Origin: Adiantum capillus-veneris
Taxonomy: Eukaryota; Streptophyta; Polypodiopsida; Polypodiales; Pteridaceae
Length of the DNA stretch: 58,000 nt
Direction: 5' to 3'
Assembly (NCBI GenBank): GCA_014529385.2
Contig: CM043971.1
Location: 58,832,209-58,890,208, forward strand
The position numbers and the translations under genes are program-made. Shown here one piece after another: positions 32,331 to 43,754 of this stretch. The number at the start of each line of letters is the position of its first letter. The stretch's first letter is position 1. The notes beneath the pieces are model-generated. The model worked only from the letters and a program-made list of their open reading frames with translations. It was not told the origin of the DNA and searched no databases.

Positions 32331-33490
32331 ATACTACTTATACACGAAAGAACATTTTGTTCAAAGACAACTAGCTTTAGACATATAGAAGGTGGTTTGC
32401 ACAAAAATGATTATGTATTTGAGTAATTTTTGTAAAATATGATCAGAATGACATCACATTCCAGTTGTCCTGTACATTAGAACTAAACCATACTATGGGG
32501 ATGAAATGATGTAGCAAAGCTAAACCTTTTTCAGCAAAGATAGAATTCTCACTTGTATCCATATAGGCAAGACAACATATTTTGTTGGCCTTGGCTACGT
32601 ATGGCAGGTGCCAAAGAACCTATCAATTGTTATCCATGTCTTACTTAAAAGTTATTAGATTAACTACTATCATAACTGTGAAAAAGATAACTCAAGTATA
32701 AGTGTCAAGGATTTACACCTGTGTTCCCACTTAAAATACCTAAATAATTCTCAAAGATTTTAGGATATGTTGTTGGCCTTGGCTATGTATGGCAGGTGCC
32801 ATTCCAAGACCCAACTTCAAAGAACAAGTAACCATTATCAAGGTCATTCAAGTCTTAAAGTAGCCAACGGAGCCCGTACTGCAGAGCTAAGGACTACTGG
32901 TCAATGCTTACTGCTTGCATATTATAGATTTTAGAATGTTAGGACCAAAACCATCAATGCTATCAAATTCTTCAATTTGCCAGATATAAATTTTAAAAGG
33001 TACAAGTTAAATATGTTATGCAAGAGTAGAAAGTGAAGAGATAGGTTAAATTGTTCATGAAATAAAAAATATATTTAGAGGCAGGATACTAAGAACCCCT
33101 CAAGTGTCAAAACCTTTTCATTTGTAAGAAAGACAAAGAAAAAACCAACATCCCAGTGGGGGAAGGAATCCCTCACCTTAAGTATTGGCCAAATTCATAG
33201 TGAGTTGGCATTCATAAACTTAGCATGCAAAGCCTTAGCATGGTCGTCGCATTTTAAGCACTTAGCAACTACATGAGCCTCTTCTATCAACATAGGCTCA
33301 GATTTAGAGCAAACCCAAAACCTCACCAATTTTCAATTGGATGCAACGTAGCAAGGCACGCAAGATGTTGTAACGCATGACGTATCATGTATGTAGTCTT
33401 AAGGACAAGAGTCTCCCAACTAAATAGGAAAGCAGCATAGACAACCTAGCTTTGCTTTCTTTTGCAAACAAAATCAAATAGAAAATAAGG
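32331..33490. other. Unassigned non-coding sequence
   Basis: AT-rich, no long frame, no tail or LTR recognised. The phrase TGTTGGCCTTGGCTA.GTATGGCAGGTGCC occurs twice (about 32582 and 32770), hinting at an old local duplication. Confidence 0.4.
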
Positions 33491-33890
33491 GGTACTCAAG
33501 CTTTCATAGCATCATAAATGCAAGATATAGAAATCAATGTGAGCAGTAAATAAGACATGCACGACTTTATGTGTGTGGTTGCGCCCATTGGTAAATCACA
33601 GGGTGAGGACTGTGTCTGGATCTTCCAAGTATGCTAGCGAGATGTAGATACCCAAGCTTTCATAGCATCATAAATGTAAGATGTCATAATCAATGCAAGC
33701 CGTAATTAAGGCAGGCATGAATTTACCAATTGTGGTTTCACCTATTAGTAAATCATAGGGGAAGGACTATGTCTCGATCTTTCAAGCATTAAATAAGGCC
33801 TACACAACTTTACCATCTATGGTTGCGCCCATTAGTAAATCACAGAGGGAGGACTATGTCTTGATCTTCCAAGTATGTTGTGGAGATGTA
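33490..33890. repeat. Degenerate local repeats
   Basis: GCGCCCATTGGTAAATCACAG-type phrases followed by GAGGACT.TGTCT.GATCTTCCAAG occur at about 33580, 33745 and 33826. AAGCTTTCATAGCATCATAAATG occurs at about 33498 and 33652. Unit length is irregular (about 80-165 bp). Confidence 0.65.
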
Positions 33891-34789
33891 GAAAAGCAAA
33901 CCACGGGGGGAACAAAACTGGAGGGTTCGCACGATGAACCATCGATTCAACAAGGGAGTTCAAGCTCAGATCAGGTTCACTGCAAGCATGGAGAGACAAG
34001 TAAAAAAGGACGACAGAGTCACGGCCAATTTAATGGTATCAAGGTCCAATTTGACAACCAGTACTTATTCAAGGGATGTATCCCAGGAAGCAAGTGAGAA
34101 TCTCACAATCAAGTGTGTAGAAATCAATATGAAAGCAATCTTAACCACAAGGCGGTAGTTGCTTGGGGCAACCCAGGTAAGTTAATAGGGGTTGAAATAA
34201 ATAGGGCAACCTTGAAGGGGGGTTTTGAAAGGTTCAATGGGGTTAATCCCATTCAAGATAGAACAAAGGGATGGGTAGAGGTACCCACCTACCGTTATGC
34301 TCGAGTACTATAAATCATTAGGAATAGTGAAATCATCTGGGAGTAAATGCCATCCTAGCTTCCAATTATCCATCCATTAAGTTGGTAGGACAGCTTATCA
34401 CAGAGACATATCAATTTAGGAGGGGCACTGAGATCATACCAACAACCTTTCAAGTACCTGAACTTCAAGGTAGTCGGGCTTTCATAAAAAAAGTTTCATT
34501 CAGGGGATTATGCCAGAAAGACAAGCAAGTGTCCATAGAGTTCAGGTACAGCACCAAAGTTAGTAAAGCCACCACTGTAAGGCAATGTTTGTGGAATAGT
34601 ATCCAACAGTAAGGGTAAGGTTTATGAGCACATGTAGGTGCAAAGGTGAGCATTCATCATGTGTTAGCAAGCTAAAGCAACTACTAGCACAAGTAAAATG
34701 ACACAAGAGTGTGTGCTCCTTTAAAGAACCATGCAATGGCCGCCAAAAGGTTGTACCTATATGAGCAATCACAATCGATTAAAATGGCA

Positions 34790-34845
<56 letters not shown>
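33891..34845. other. Unassigned; ends in (TG)n
   Basis: Frames at 33934-34158 and 34382-34612 (plus) are open but not recognised. A (TG)n run of about 27 units spans 34791-34845. Confidence 0.35.
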
Positions 34846-34869
<24 letters not shown>

Positions 34870-34925
34870 TCTTTTTACGTCTATAAGAGGCCAAAGTCAA
34901 CCTATGAGGCAAATCAAATATACAT
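34846..34925 (-). mobile_element. LINE family B 3' end, strongly decayed
   Basis: After (GA)n (34846-34869), the plus strand reads TACGTCTATAAGAGGCC...CCTATGAGG, the diverged reverse complement of the family B hairpin. The (TG)n(GA)n repeat again lies exactly at the 3' end. Confidence 0.55.
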
Positions 34926-35198
34926 GTGTATCATCCATGTATCAAGATATGGGTGCACATCTATATGCTCAAGGAAGTACAATCATGAAGTGCATCAATC
35001 TAACTAGCTCCATCCTATGTCAAACTGGGTGTAAGATCTGGTACATGGGTGGGTGTGGAGTATGGGTTGCACGTATAATCACAGAAGGGTTTGCCAAAAC
35101 AAATGTCTCTTGGGCTGCTCAGTGGTGACAAGTCTGAATCTCTTCAATCTGGATGTGATGGAGTCTCGAAGTTGTGTATCTTGAAGGGGTGTCTCCAC

Positions 35199-35248
<50 letters not shown>

Positions 35249-36537
35249 GGGGGTAGAAGAATATACATTTCTTCAATTCACAACTTTAGAACATGATCAA
35301 AATAGTTCCTAAAAAATGAGCAAGACACTAATTCGTTCAAGAAACCCCAAGAACTAAAAAGAGTGCACTAAGTTCTACTAGCAAACATCCATTAAACGTC
35401 TTGTTGATACTTCTTTATAGGCCCAAAGCCTTAGCAACTTAAAAGATACACAAGTTTAAACTTGGGATGACTGTCATCCTTTTGGTTCTAAAAATACCTC
35501 TTAAAAAACAACCTGTTTAACTCTTCAAAAAGAAGAAAAATGGTCCCATCTAACCATATTTTAGCCTTTTTCTATCTTCTTCTCCACTTCACTATGTTGA
35601 GTTCCTCTACTTGGGAATTTCTTTGTCCCATATTTATTCACTACAAGAACTAACATTTCATTGATGGTCACAATGAAGCTTCAAGCACTACATTATTGTC
35701 ATTTAGATTCAAGGATACCCACTTGGGTGAGATTAACAATGTGATTCTCAAAGCAGAAAGACAGCCAAGTAAGTTACACTTCAAGAGCCACAATTATCAT
35801 ACTGTCAAGCTCTCAAAATGATGCTTATAAATTAATCTTAGAGATTGAATTAAAGGGTAATTAAAATTTGCTCACCTCTTAAATTCTCGTTTCCACATTT
35901 CTTTTGTTGACAACATCGAACAAGTTTATGCAAAGATAAGTAGCCTTGTGAAGGGGTCCAAACGAGACATTCAACCTATAAGATCGAATCAAATAGAGGT
36001 TCAATATGAAGGCAAGCACCGTCGTGGCTAATGTATCATTGATCTATGGTGGGGCCATTCCCCATTCTTTAATAGAGATGCCCTTTAAATTTAGAGCTAG
36101 AATATAATCTTAAAGGTTATCACATCAGGCACTTGAGGGAGTAAAACTTGAGAGCCATGCATGGTGATACTCAGAAAGGTTTGGTGTTTATCTTATGCTT
36201 ACCTTGAGACTGCGATGCAACAGCTATGTTCAAGCAATTTGTTCCACTGCATTTGCCATAAGATAACCTAGGGAGTATTGTAAGTCCTCTTTGCAATTGC
36301 CTCGTTTACCAACCTTATGTTTAACAAAAAAGAAAGTGACCCTCATTAGCTCTCCCCCTAAGCTAGCCACATTTATGCCTCTAGTCCAACTTCTTGCTCC
36401 TAATGAGTCTCCAATACACATTCATTTCCTTGAGTGAACTTGGGGTGTGGAGCATTGTTGAGAAGTTTTGAGGTTGTCCACAAATGATTCTTGCACTATG
36501 TTCTGAACATTGACCACTATCAGTCGCATGCCTTGAC
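34926..36537. other. Unassigned non-coding sequence with a (GA)n repeat
   Basis: (GA)n runs from 35201 to about 35245. Elsewhere AT-rich with only short frames. No retroelement or gene was recognised. Confidence 0.4.
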
Positions 36538-36831
36538 CATCACCAAGCACTTGCCTGCATCATTATAGTGGCCTTGATGTTGCATCACTAAATGATGAGG
36601 GTCATGATACTCTTGCGCCTCCAATTAGTGAACAGTTTGATGGTTCTAATTCACCATCTAGCTTGCCACCACTGGTAGATGACCGCCGGTCCAGTGGAAA
36701 GAGCGGGCATGTCCATCTACCCACATGTAATATTCCCAACATGGGCATGGACAAAATATTGCTCTCACATGTACGAGGTTTCAAAGACTGCATGAAAACC
36801 TGGATGAAGAGCCGCCTTAATGTCAAATGAA
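36538..36831 (+). other. Unrecognised open stretch, about 97 codons without an ATG start
   Basis: Open from after a TGA at about 36535 to a TGA near 36829. Composition is protein-like (SEQFDGSNSPSSLPPLVDDR and FKDCMKTWMKSRLNVK), resembling a retroelement linker or an exon. No family is recognised, and no splice sites were confirmed. Confidence 0.25.
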
Positions 36832-37230
36832 AAGATCAATTGTACGACTCAATTATATTCATGCCCCTGAGTCTTTATAATGTCTGCAAATGATGTAAGG
36901 AACAGTGAAAAGCATGAGCATCGGTGCCAGATTAAGTGTAGAACAAGTCATACCACATTCAAGAGCAGATCAGATTTAGGTTGGTACCAAACCAATGCAC
37001 CCATACATAAATCGTACGCAAAGGAGATAAAAATGCACCTGTCTAACAAGACAGAAGGCATATATGACCATGTCCCTTACCTTGCATGTTAATGTGCAAA
37101 CTTAAGAAATTAAATCAATCAATGCACACACAAAAACTTAATTATCAAGGCTTACTTTGTATAGTTAATGAGCATCTTTAGATTAAATCAATCAATGCAC
37201 ACAAAAAAAACTTAATTATCAAGGCAACGT
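36832..37230. other. Non-coding; probable 3' flank of the thymidine kinase exon
   Basis: Contains a diverged repeat of about 85 bp: ATTAAATCAATCAATGCACACA...CTTAATTATCAAGGC at about 37107 and again at about 37183. It lies downstream of the minus-strand stop codon at 37231, so it may include the 3' UTR. Confidence 0.4.
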
Positions 37231-37570
37231 CTAGAGCTCTTTATCAAAGAATACATTGGTAGATTTGTCAGCTTTCTCAGACTGCAAAGATAGGAACTCA
37301 TGGTTATTTAATACAGTCCGGGTAGCCTCCGTAGCAATCTTCCCACTTTTTAGTACTGTCCGGGTAGCCTCCAAGGCAACCTTGCCACTATAATAGTGCT
37401 GCCGGCACACTGGCATATATATGTCAGTTCCTCCGATCACCTCCTTGTTGCTATCATCTGTTTTTCTGAATGTAAACGAGGCTGGCTTTCCACATAGCTC
37501 ACAATTAGAAGACAGCTTGATAATGCTGTCTGCCAAGGGCACCAAGTCTAAAACAGATCCGAACTTATTC
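37231..37570 (-). CDS. Thymidine kinase, last exon (partial gene)
   Basis: Thymidine kinase phosphorylates thymidine to dTMP in the salvage pathway. The minus-strand translation has the C-terminal half of the TK1 family: [18 protein letters not shown], the zinc-binding CELCGK pair, a FTFRKT strand, [16 protein letters not shown] with the second zinc pair, and the plant-type ATRTVL tail. The exon probably starts after an acceptor GACAG (37571-37575) at 37570; an ATG 11 codons upstream of KFGSV would lie before that site. A 42-bp in-frame duplication (37313-37354 and 37355-37396) repeats the EATRTVL motif. The N-terminal exons with the P-loop are not seen: to the right lie (GA)n, a PLE fragment and LINE B3. 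It could be a live exon with a large downstream-coordinate intron, or a stranded fragment. The frame is clean. Confidence 0.85.
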
Positions 37571-37704
37571 CTGTCAACCATGTAATTAAAGATACATCAA
37601 ATTATTCTCCAAGGCAGAAAACAAGAGATACTACCAAAATAAATGGACATTTTAGCCAAAACACAACCCAGACATTGTCAACCCACCACAGATAAACTTC
37701 TCCC

Positions 37705-37707
<3 letters not shown>

Positions 37708-37749
<42 letters not shown>
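37708..37749. repeat. (GA)n microsatellite
   Basis: About 20 GA units, directly abutting the PLE fragment that starts at 37749. Confidence 0.95.
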
Positions 37750-37752
<3 letters not shown>

Positions 37753-38190
37753 TAAGTTATATATACCCGTCGGTCACTCTCTTTTTAAGCAAACAATTGG
37801 TCCCTATGGGCATCGATTGTGCTGCCTTTATTGTTAATTTCTATATTTTTACTTGCTAACACTAGTCCAATATTTTTGCACAAGTTATGCAATGTAAGAC
37901 GCCTTGTAGATGATCTTTTTGTTTCTGGTGTTCCTTCTTTTTGAGATTTTTATTTAGATTCGAGTTCTGTAGGTGGAGAAATATATTCTCATGAGTTTTG
38001 TGAACTTAACTAAACTGATTGTTGTGTCTTTTTAGAACTTAAGATTTTTCAAATTCCTTTGGGATTGGAAGTTCTAAAAGCCCACTTATTGTTTGACTTA
38101 GTAACACACTATTTTATTGTTTAGATCTTTAGTGCTTCTAGTATTTTTGCTCTTTCTTGACAAATAAAAACCTTTATCATGGCGGAGTAT
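37749..38190 (+). mobile_element. Penelope-like element fragment, second copy
   Basis: Near-identical to 28320-28761 (one difference noted). It covers RT motifs B and C (VDDL). It is 5'-truncated next to (GA)n and ends at GGCGGAGTAT, where LINE B3 sequence begins. Because the two copies diverge abruptly at the same bases, this is either a very recent 5'-truncated insertion or a segmental copy. Confidence 0.75.
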
Positions 38191-38199
38191 GCCTCTCTC

Positions 38200-38512
38200 T
38201 GCACCACCCGCCCCTCCCTCACCCTACAGCACCCGCCCCTCGCTCCTCGCCCTACACCCTCGCCCCCCGCTCGCCGCTCGCCCTGCGCCCACCCCTTGCC
38301 GCTCGTCCCTAGCCCTCGCCCTCACCCCTCGCCCTCAACCCTCATCCCTAGCCCTCGCCCATTACCCTTTCTCCTCGCCCTCGCCCCCCTTACCCCTAGC
38401 CCTCACCCCTCGCCCATTACCCTTTCTCCTCGCCCTAGTTTTATCTTCTAGCCCCTCGCCCTTGAACCTTGAACCTACCCTCGCCCTCTTCCCATCGCCC
38501 TCGCCTCCACCT
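38200..38512. repeat. C-rich CCCTCGCC-type minisatellite in the B3 5' UTR
   Basis: Irregular repeats of CCCTCGCC, CCCTAGCC and CCCTCACC over about 310 bp, almost free of G on the plus strand. B4 has a C-rich 5' region too (46021-46240), so this may be part of the promoter-bearing 5' UTR. Confidence 0.8.
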
Positions 38513-38949
38513 TGACTAAAACACAAATTAATTAATTAATTTGCTTGCTCGGATTAATTAATTTAATTTTTGCTTTTCTTCAATTCTCCCTGTGGAAAGC
38601 ACTGCCCACCGAAAAGCAAAAAGGAAAATCACAAAATCAGAAAGGCCGATTCTACTAGTACAGGTGCTAGAACAGGAGCAGACCCAGGGCTGTTTTGGTT
38701 GTGTGGGACAGCTTCGACAGGTTCGGTTTTGTGGTGTATGCAGGACAACATTAGATAGGACATTGGGCGCAAGGCCCCTCCATTATTTTGGCTTTTGTCT
38801 TTAAGGGTGACGCCCGCAGTAGGCTGTAATTGTATCTTTACCCGCCGTGGAAGGCTTGATGCGGATGTATGCTTGATGCGGGAGACAATGTATGCATAGT
38901 GTGGATGCATATGTGCGCTTAGTGGCTCTTTTTCGGACAGTGATTAAGC

Positions 38950-39842
38950 ATGAGGAAGCTGAGCGATAAAGCCGACCCCCTAGAGGATGCCATTCAAAAG
39001 TGCAAAGAGGAAATGACAGAGACTATTACCAAGATGAACCGCAATCTATTGGGCACAATAAATATGCTCGAAGGACGCGTCCTGATCCAAGAAAGCAAGA
39101 TAAGCGCACTGGAAGACCGAGTGACGGCTCAGGACAAGCGATTAAGTCACTCAAAAAAGATCTCGCCGAAGCACAATCAAGCAACACACTGGAAGAGGGC
39201 GAATTGCAACCCTCAGTAATCAAAGAAATCAATACTATCAAGGAGCAAGTCCAGGCCATCAAAGAGGGAGAAGAGCAACACAAAGAGATGACGACTTCTT
39301 GGGTGGATGTTCTTACAAAAACTCAACAGAAAGCGGATGAAGCCGAGAAATGGATCGAGGTGGCCAGGAAAGGGAAAGGCAAGGAGATAACGTCCACATC
39401 CACACCCGCTATCATTAATCAGACACTAAATGAGGAGCAAAGAAGACGTGTACGCGCTTTACATGTGAGAATTTGCGGTCTTAAAGACAAAGGCAATGTG
39501 GACGAAGAGGTAAAAGAACTCATGGCCTTGATGGGGGTTCATGAGCCGACGCACACAAGAGCCTGGAGAGTGGGCAACATAAAGAAAAATGGAAGCAGTG
39601 GGGAAACCTCAAAAGAAAGGGCACTCATCCTCCGTTTTCCCTCCATGGAAGTGAAGAAGTCATTCTTGAAGAAAAGGCCAACTCTTCAAGAGACGGGCAT
39701 TTTTCTCGGGGATGATCTTACTCTCTCGTAGGACGCTCATATGCAGGAAGTAATGCCGGAGATTAGAGCGGGAAGGGGGAAAGGCAAGATTGCCTTTTAC
39801 CGAGATGGAAGAAGAGTAATACTGGAGCGACGCTCCACATGA
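38950..39842 (+). pseudogene. LINE family B ORF1 of B3, broken
   Basis: Starts ATG 38950 with a coiled coil (KCKEEMTETITKMNRNLL and heptads). It changes frame near 39130 and continues as EQVQAIKEGEEQ, RALHVRICGLKD, AWRVG, ALILRFPSMEVKKSF and TGIFLGDDLTLS. A TAG at 39729 replaces the conserved Gln codon CAG. It ends at TGA 39840-39842 followed by CGG. The domain order is the same as in B4, which has the intact frame. Confidence 0.8.
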
Positions 39843-42800
39843 CGGTGCGAGACTTATGGGACCACACATAAAGTGGCGGCCTGGAACTGTAATGGATCCA
39901 TGCGTCTTGATGCGGGTGCTTTTGAGGATAGCTTTACTGGAAGAGACATCATCTTTTACTCTGAGACACATCAGGCCCCTGGGCAATCCAGTGGATACAG
40001 ATGGGAAACAGCTTACAGATAGGAGACACGCTCAGAGCGCAGAGGAAGGGGCTCGGGGGGAGTGGCAGTGTTATTTAGAGAGGATTTGCAGCCATTGATA
40101 CATATAGCCCGCAAGGATGAGCAGGCTAGGTACATGTGGGTGAGATTGAAAGCAGAGACAGGCAGATATCTCTACATTGCTATTTGCTACTTTCCCCCGA
40201 GTACATCGGTTTATGCATCACCCAGAGGACAGTCCCCCTTCTCTATTTTGGATGATGACATATGGGAGTTCTCTAGAGATGGTGACATTATCATTCTCGG
40301 GGACTTCAATGCTAGGACTGCTCATCACCAGACAGTGTTTTATGATACTTCAGAGGAGATGCTGAGAGAGCTAGATGTTGTAGAGACGGGCCTGTCCAGA
40401 CTATCACACGATGCGGAATATACTGAATATGGACGACACCTGATAGACATGGGCACCGCACATGGACTGGCCATCTTGAATGGCATACAGAGGTTTCCCG
40501 CTTCGGGAGGCTTCACATGCTTCCCACACAGACATGGAGCCAGCACAGTGGACTATGTCATGGCACAACCGAGCCTCATCTCTAGTATCCAGGACCTCAC
40601 GGTTGGACCTAAACCTGTTGGTGTGGCAATGGATCATGCTCTTGTATCGCTAACCATTTCTTTTCAGTTTAGTGTAACACACAGGCTACGGGCAACAGCC
40701 CCTACTCGCTACACCTTCACTCGGGAGACGGACTTTGTATACATAGATGGGATCTACAGACGCCTGTGCACAGAGGAGCCAGGGCGACCTCTGGAGGAGC
40801 TTACTACTATACTGACACAGACACTACATGATGCAGCAGATGAGGCATACCCACACACCCAACCTGAGCAGAGACGCCGTTCAGGGAGCATGCCCCTGAA
40901 AAGTTGGTATGATGAGGAATGCCGGGACACTAGAGCTAGACTTCAGAGGGAGGTGCTTTTGGGGAACATCACTCATAGGCAGTCACAAATTGACTTCCGA
41001 CGTCTAGTGCGGCGGAAGAAGAGGGCATTTTTGGCTCGCCTAGAGCAGGATCTATACCAGCTTTTCTTGAGTCAGGACTCACGTGAGGCGTGGAGGCTCT
41101 TTCATGAGCACTCCCCCCCCCCCCCCCCCCCCCCCCTTGCCATCACTTCTACAGAGGACTGGGGCCAGTATGCATCATCTTTGTACACGGTTCCTGAGCA
41201 ACCCCCCTTCCCGACCCCCCCGATCCATGCCCGCACACATGTGGTTTTTTCACCGCTGAGATGGTGAGGAAGGCCATTGACAGGATGAAGACTGGGAAAG
41301 CATATGATCATGATGGCTTAGTGGCTGAGCATTTCATGCATGCCACAGATTTACTAGCAGAGCTTCTAGCAGTTATGTTTAACCGTGCCATGTGTGATGG
41401 CTTGCCTGATAGCTGGAGCCTATCTACTGTTGTACCTATCTTCAAGTCGGGAGACCCTATGGAGCCTGGGAACTATCGCACTATCATGATTGGACACACA
41501 TTGGCACGGTTGTACGCATCTATTCTTGAGTAGCAACTGAGTAGATGGGCAGAGAGAGAGGGGATGCGCGCAGCCGGGCAGGCAGGTTTCAGGAGGGGTT
41601 TCTCTACTCTTGATCACATCTTAACACTCAGAGCCATCATTGAGGAGGGCAGATCGCGTGGGAGACGGATCTATTGCAGCTTTCTGGATTTCCGTAAAGC
41701 ATTTGACACAGTGCCCAGAGCGAGATTGATGCGCAGATTACAGCAGATGGGAGTACCCACAGAGCTCATTTGGGGGGTCATGGCATTATACAGGTCAGTA
41801 GTGGGGCACGTACGCACCCCAGAGGGTCTATCCACACCAATTTACTCCACTATTGGGGTGAAGTAGGGCTGCCCGCTCTCTCCTACTCTATTTGGTATGT
41901 ATGTAGATGAGGTTTCTGACTACATTGAGAGAGATGGTAATAGAGGTGCCCAGCTAGCGGGGACATGGATTCCACTATTGTTATATGCTGATGATATTGT
42001 TTTGATTTCTGACTCTCCGGAGGGGATGCAACGTCAACTGGATGGTTTGCATAGGTTTGCCCAAGAAAGTGGTTTGTACGTCAACCTTGGTAAAACCAAG
42101 GTCATTGTTTTAAATACCACCCCACAGTGGATCAGGAGGTCAGCGCCCGCCTTCACATATGGACAAGAGAAGGTGGAGTATACAGATGCTTACACTTACC
42201 TTGGAGTGGTTTTCAGTGGACCAGCATTTTCATTGAGGAGGGCAGCAGAGACTAGATTGACCAAAGCCCATGCACCATTGGGTAAATTGGAAAGGATGTG
42301 TTCACAGGTTCAGTTTCAGGAGCCTCGGACGAAGCTCTGGCTCTTTGACACTATGGTGGCCTCTGTATTGCTCTATGGAGCTGAGATTTCGGGACCTTCA
42401 CTGGACCATCACAGGAGGACAGGCCGCAGTGATGGATGGGGGGACATGGAGAAGCCTTTGGTCTCTATGATCTCACGGCTCATTAAGGCCAAGACTTTAG
42501 TACCACGTGCTATTATACGAGCAGAGCTAGCTGCCTCCCCACTGGTGGGGCGCTCACCAGATTTGTCTCCTTCATACACCGCATGTGGGAACTTCCCAGA
42601 GACAGATATGCACGCCTTGCACTTGAGTCCTCTCGACAGTTAGCCGTGCAGGGAGATACAGCATGCTGGTATGGGTAGATGACGTCATGGTTTGAGACGC
42701 ATGGGTTCAGCATAGACAGATTGCCTCCTTTCCAATACTCACTGGATGTGCCCTCTGTGACTCTTACACAATCCGAGATCACCAGGCTCATTCGCCAGGA

Positions 42801-43537
42801 CTTGACTCAGCTAGACACCAAGAGGACATGGATACAACCAGTACAGGAGCTAGGCACGAAGATGGCTTTCTACAGAGAGCATCTCCTCCAGCTTACGGAG
42901 GATGGTTTTGTGACGAGGCCCAGATACATGGACACTCACCTGTCTCATGGGATACGATGTGCTATCGGCCAGATACGCACATCTTCACACCAGCTGTGGA
43001 TCGAGATTGGGAGATACAGCGGAATACCAGCAGAGGCCAGGACATGCCCCCTGTGTGACATCGAGCCTGAGACAGAGTTGCACTACACATGCCATTGCCC
43101 CATCTACTACGAGATACGAGGCCGCTTCCATTGCTTGTTCAGAGAGGGCTTTGGACCATTCTCTAGAGTCATGCGGTATGAGGATCAGAGATGCCTGGGT
43201 TTGTTTTTGCTCGAAGCTACGCAGACATAGAGAGAGCTTGATGAGAGGAAAGACTAGCCAGTCTCAGAGACAGATCACAGACTTCTTTAGAGCTGCCACT
43301 GGACACCCGGAGGAGTTACTACCACAGCAGAGCTCGTCGCTTTACACCAGAGGCATAGTGATCGATCGAGCGACTGAGTTGGGGAGATCCAGACGCCCAC
43401 GACTGCGGAGGACTACACAGAGGCTACAGCAAAGGATCCCGGTCATTTTGGCTCGACATGCACGACGCCCGGTCAGACTACTGACCATGGAGGAGATTGA
43501 TGAGATCCGCCAGCGACCGATGCTGGATCTCCTGTGA
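39843..43537 (+). pseudogene. LINE family B ORF2 of B3 (EN, RT, Cys-His, PIP box), broken
   Basis: Reads in frame from the ORF1 stop: RCETYGTTHK, then AAWNCNGS (endonuclease Asn). SETHQ, GDFNART (about 40299), VDYVMAQPSL and MDHALV follow; 40062-41267 is open for 401 codons. RT: VVPIFKSGDP, YCSFLDFRKAFDTVPRARL (about 41671), GVK-stop-GCPLS (TAG 41864), LLLYADDIVLIS (about 41981) and GLYVNLGKTK. Then a linker, a Cys-His cluster CPLCDIEPETELHYTCHC (about 43046) and FLLEATQT. The PIP box QRQITDFF is at 43265-43288, followed by an Arg-rich tail ending LDLL-stop. Interrupted by a C24 run (41113-41136) and TAGs at 41531 and 42676. Confidence 0.85.
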
Positions 43538-43680
43538 TCTAGCTATCCCAGCTAGCTGTTTTAGCGGCTTAGTCCACACTCAGCAGTCTAAGATTCCATA
43601 GTATTTTATTTTGTTATTTTGTCATTTTGTCATCTTGTTACTCTAACTTTGTATCAGATCCAGCACATTGTAACTTTTTG

Positions 43681-43711
43681 GTCTCATAGGTCACTCTGGC
43701 CTTTCGAAGAC
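43681..43711 (+). promoter_or_regulatory. LINE family B 3' UTR hairpin
   Basis: GTCT-cat-AGGTC-actct-GGCCT-ttcga-AGAC; both stems complete (one G-U pair inside). Confidence 0.7.
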
Positions 43712-43754
43712 GTTAATATAACATTTCATTTCATTTCTCTCTCTCTCTCTCATT

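Larger units (their letters stand above)
38191..43736 (+). mobile_element. LINE family B copy B3, full-length
   Basis: The longest family B copy. It has a 5' UTR with a C-rich minisatellite (38200-38512), ORF1 (38950-39842, broken), in-frame ORF2 (39843-43537), a 3' UTR with hairpin (43681-43711) and a CATTT tail meeting (CT)n (43737-43752). The catalytic YADD is intact. Nonsense changes are mainly CAG to TAG. Confidence 0.9.

Noticed and set aside
38203-38512. CCCTAGCC/CCCTCGCC array as telomeric repeat
   Set aside because: Units are irregular and none is CCCTAAA; it is part of the family B 5' region.
38179-38515. Pro/Ser-rich ORFs of 90-108 codons
   Set aside because: Low-complexity translation of the C-rich minisatellite in the LINE 5' UTR.
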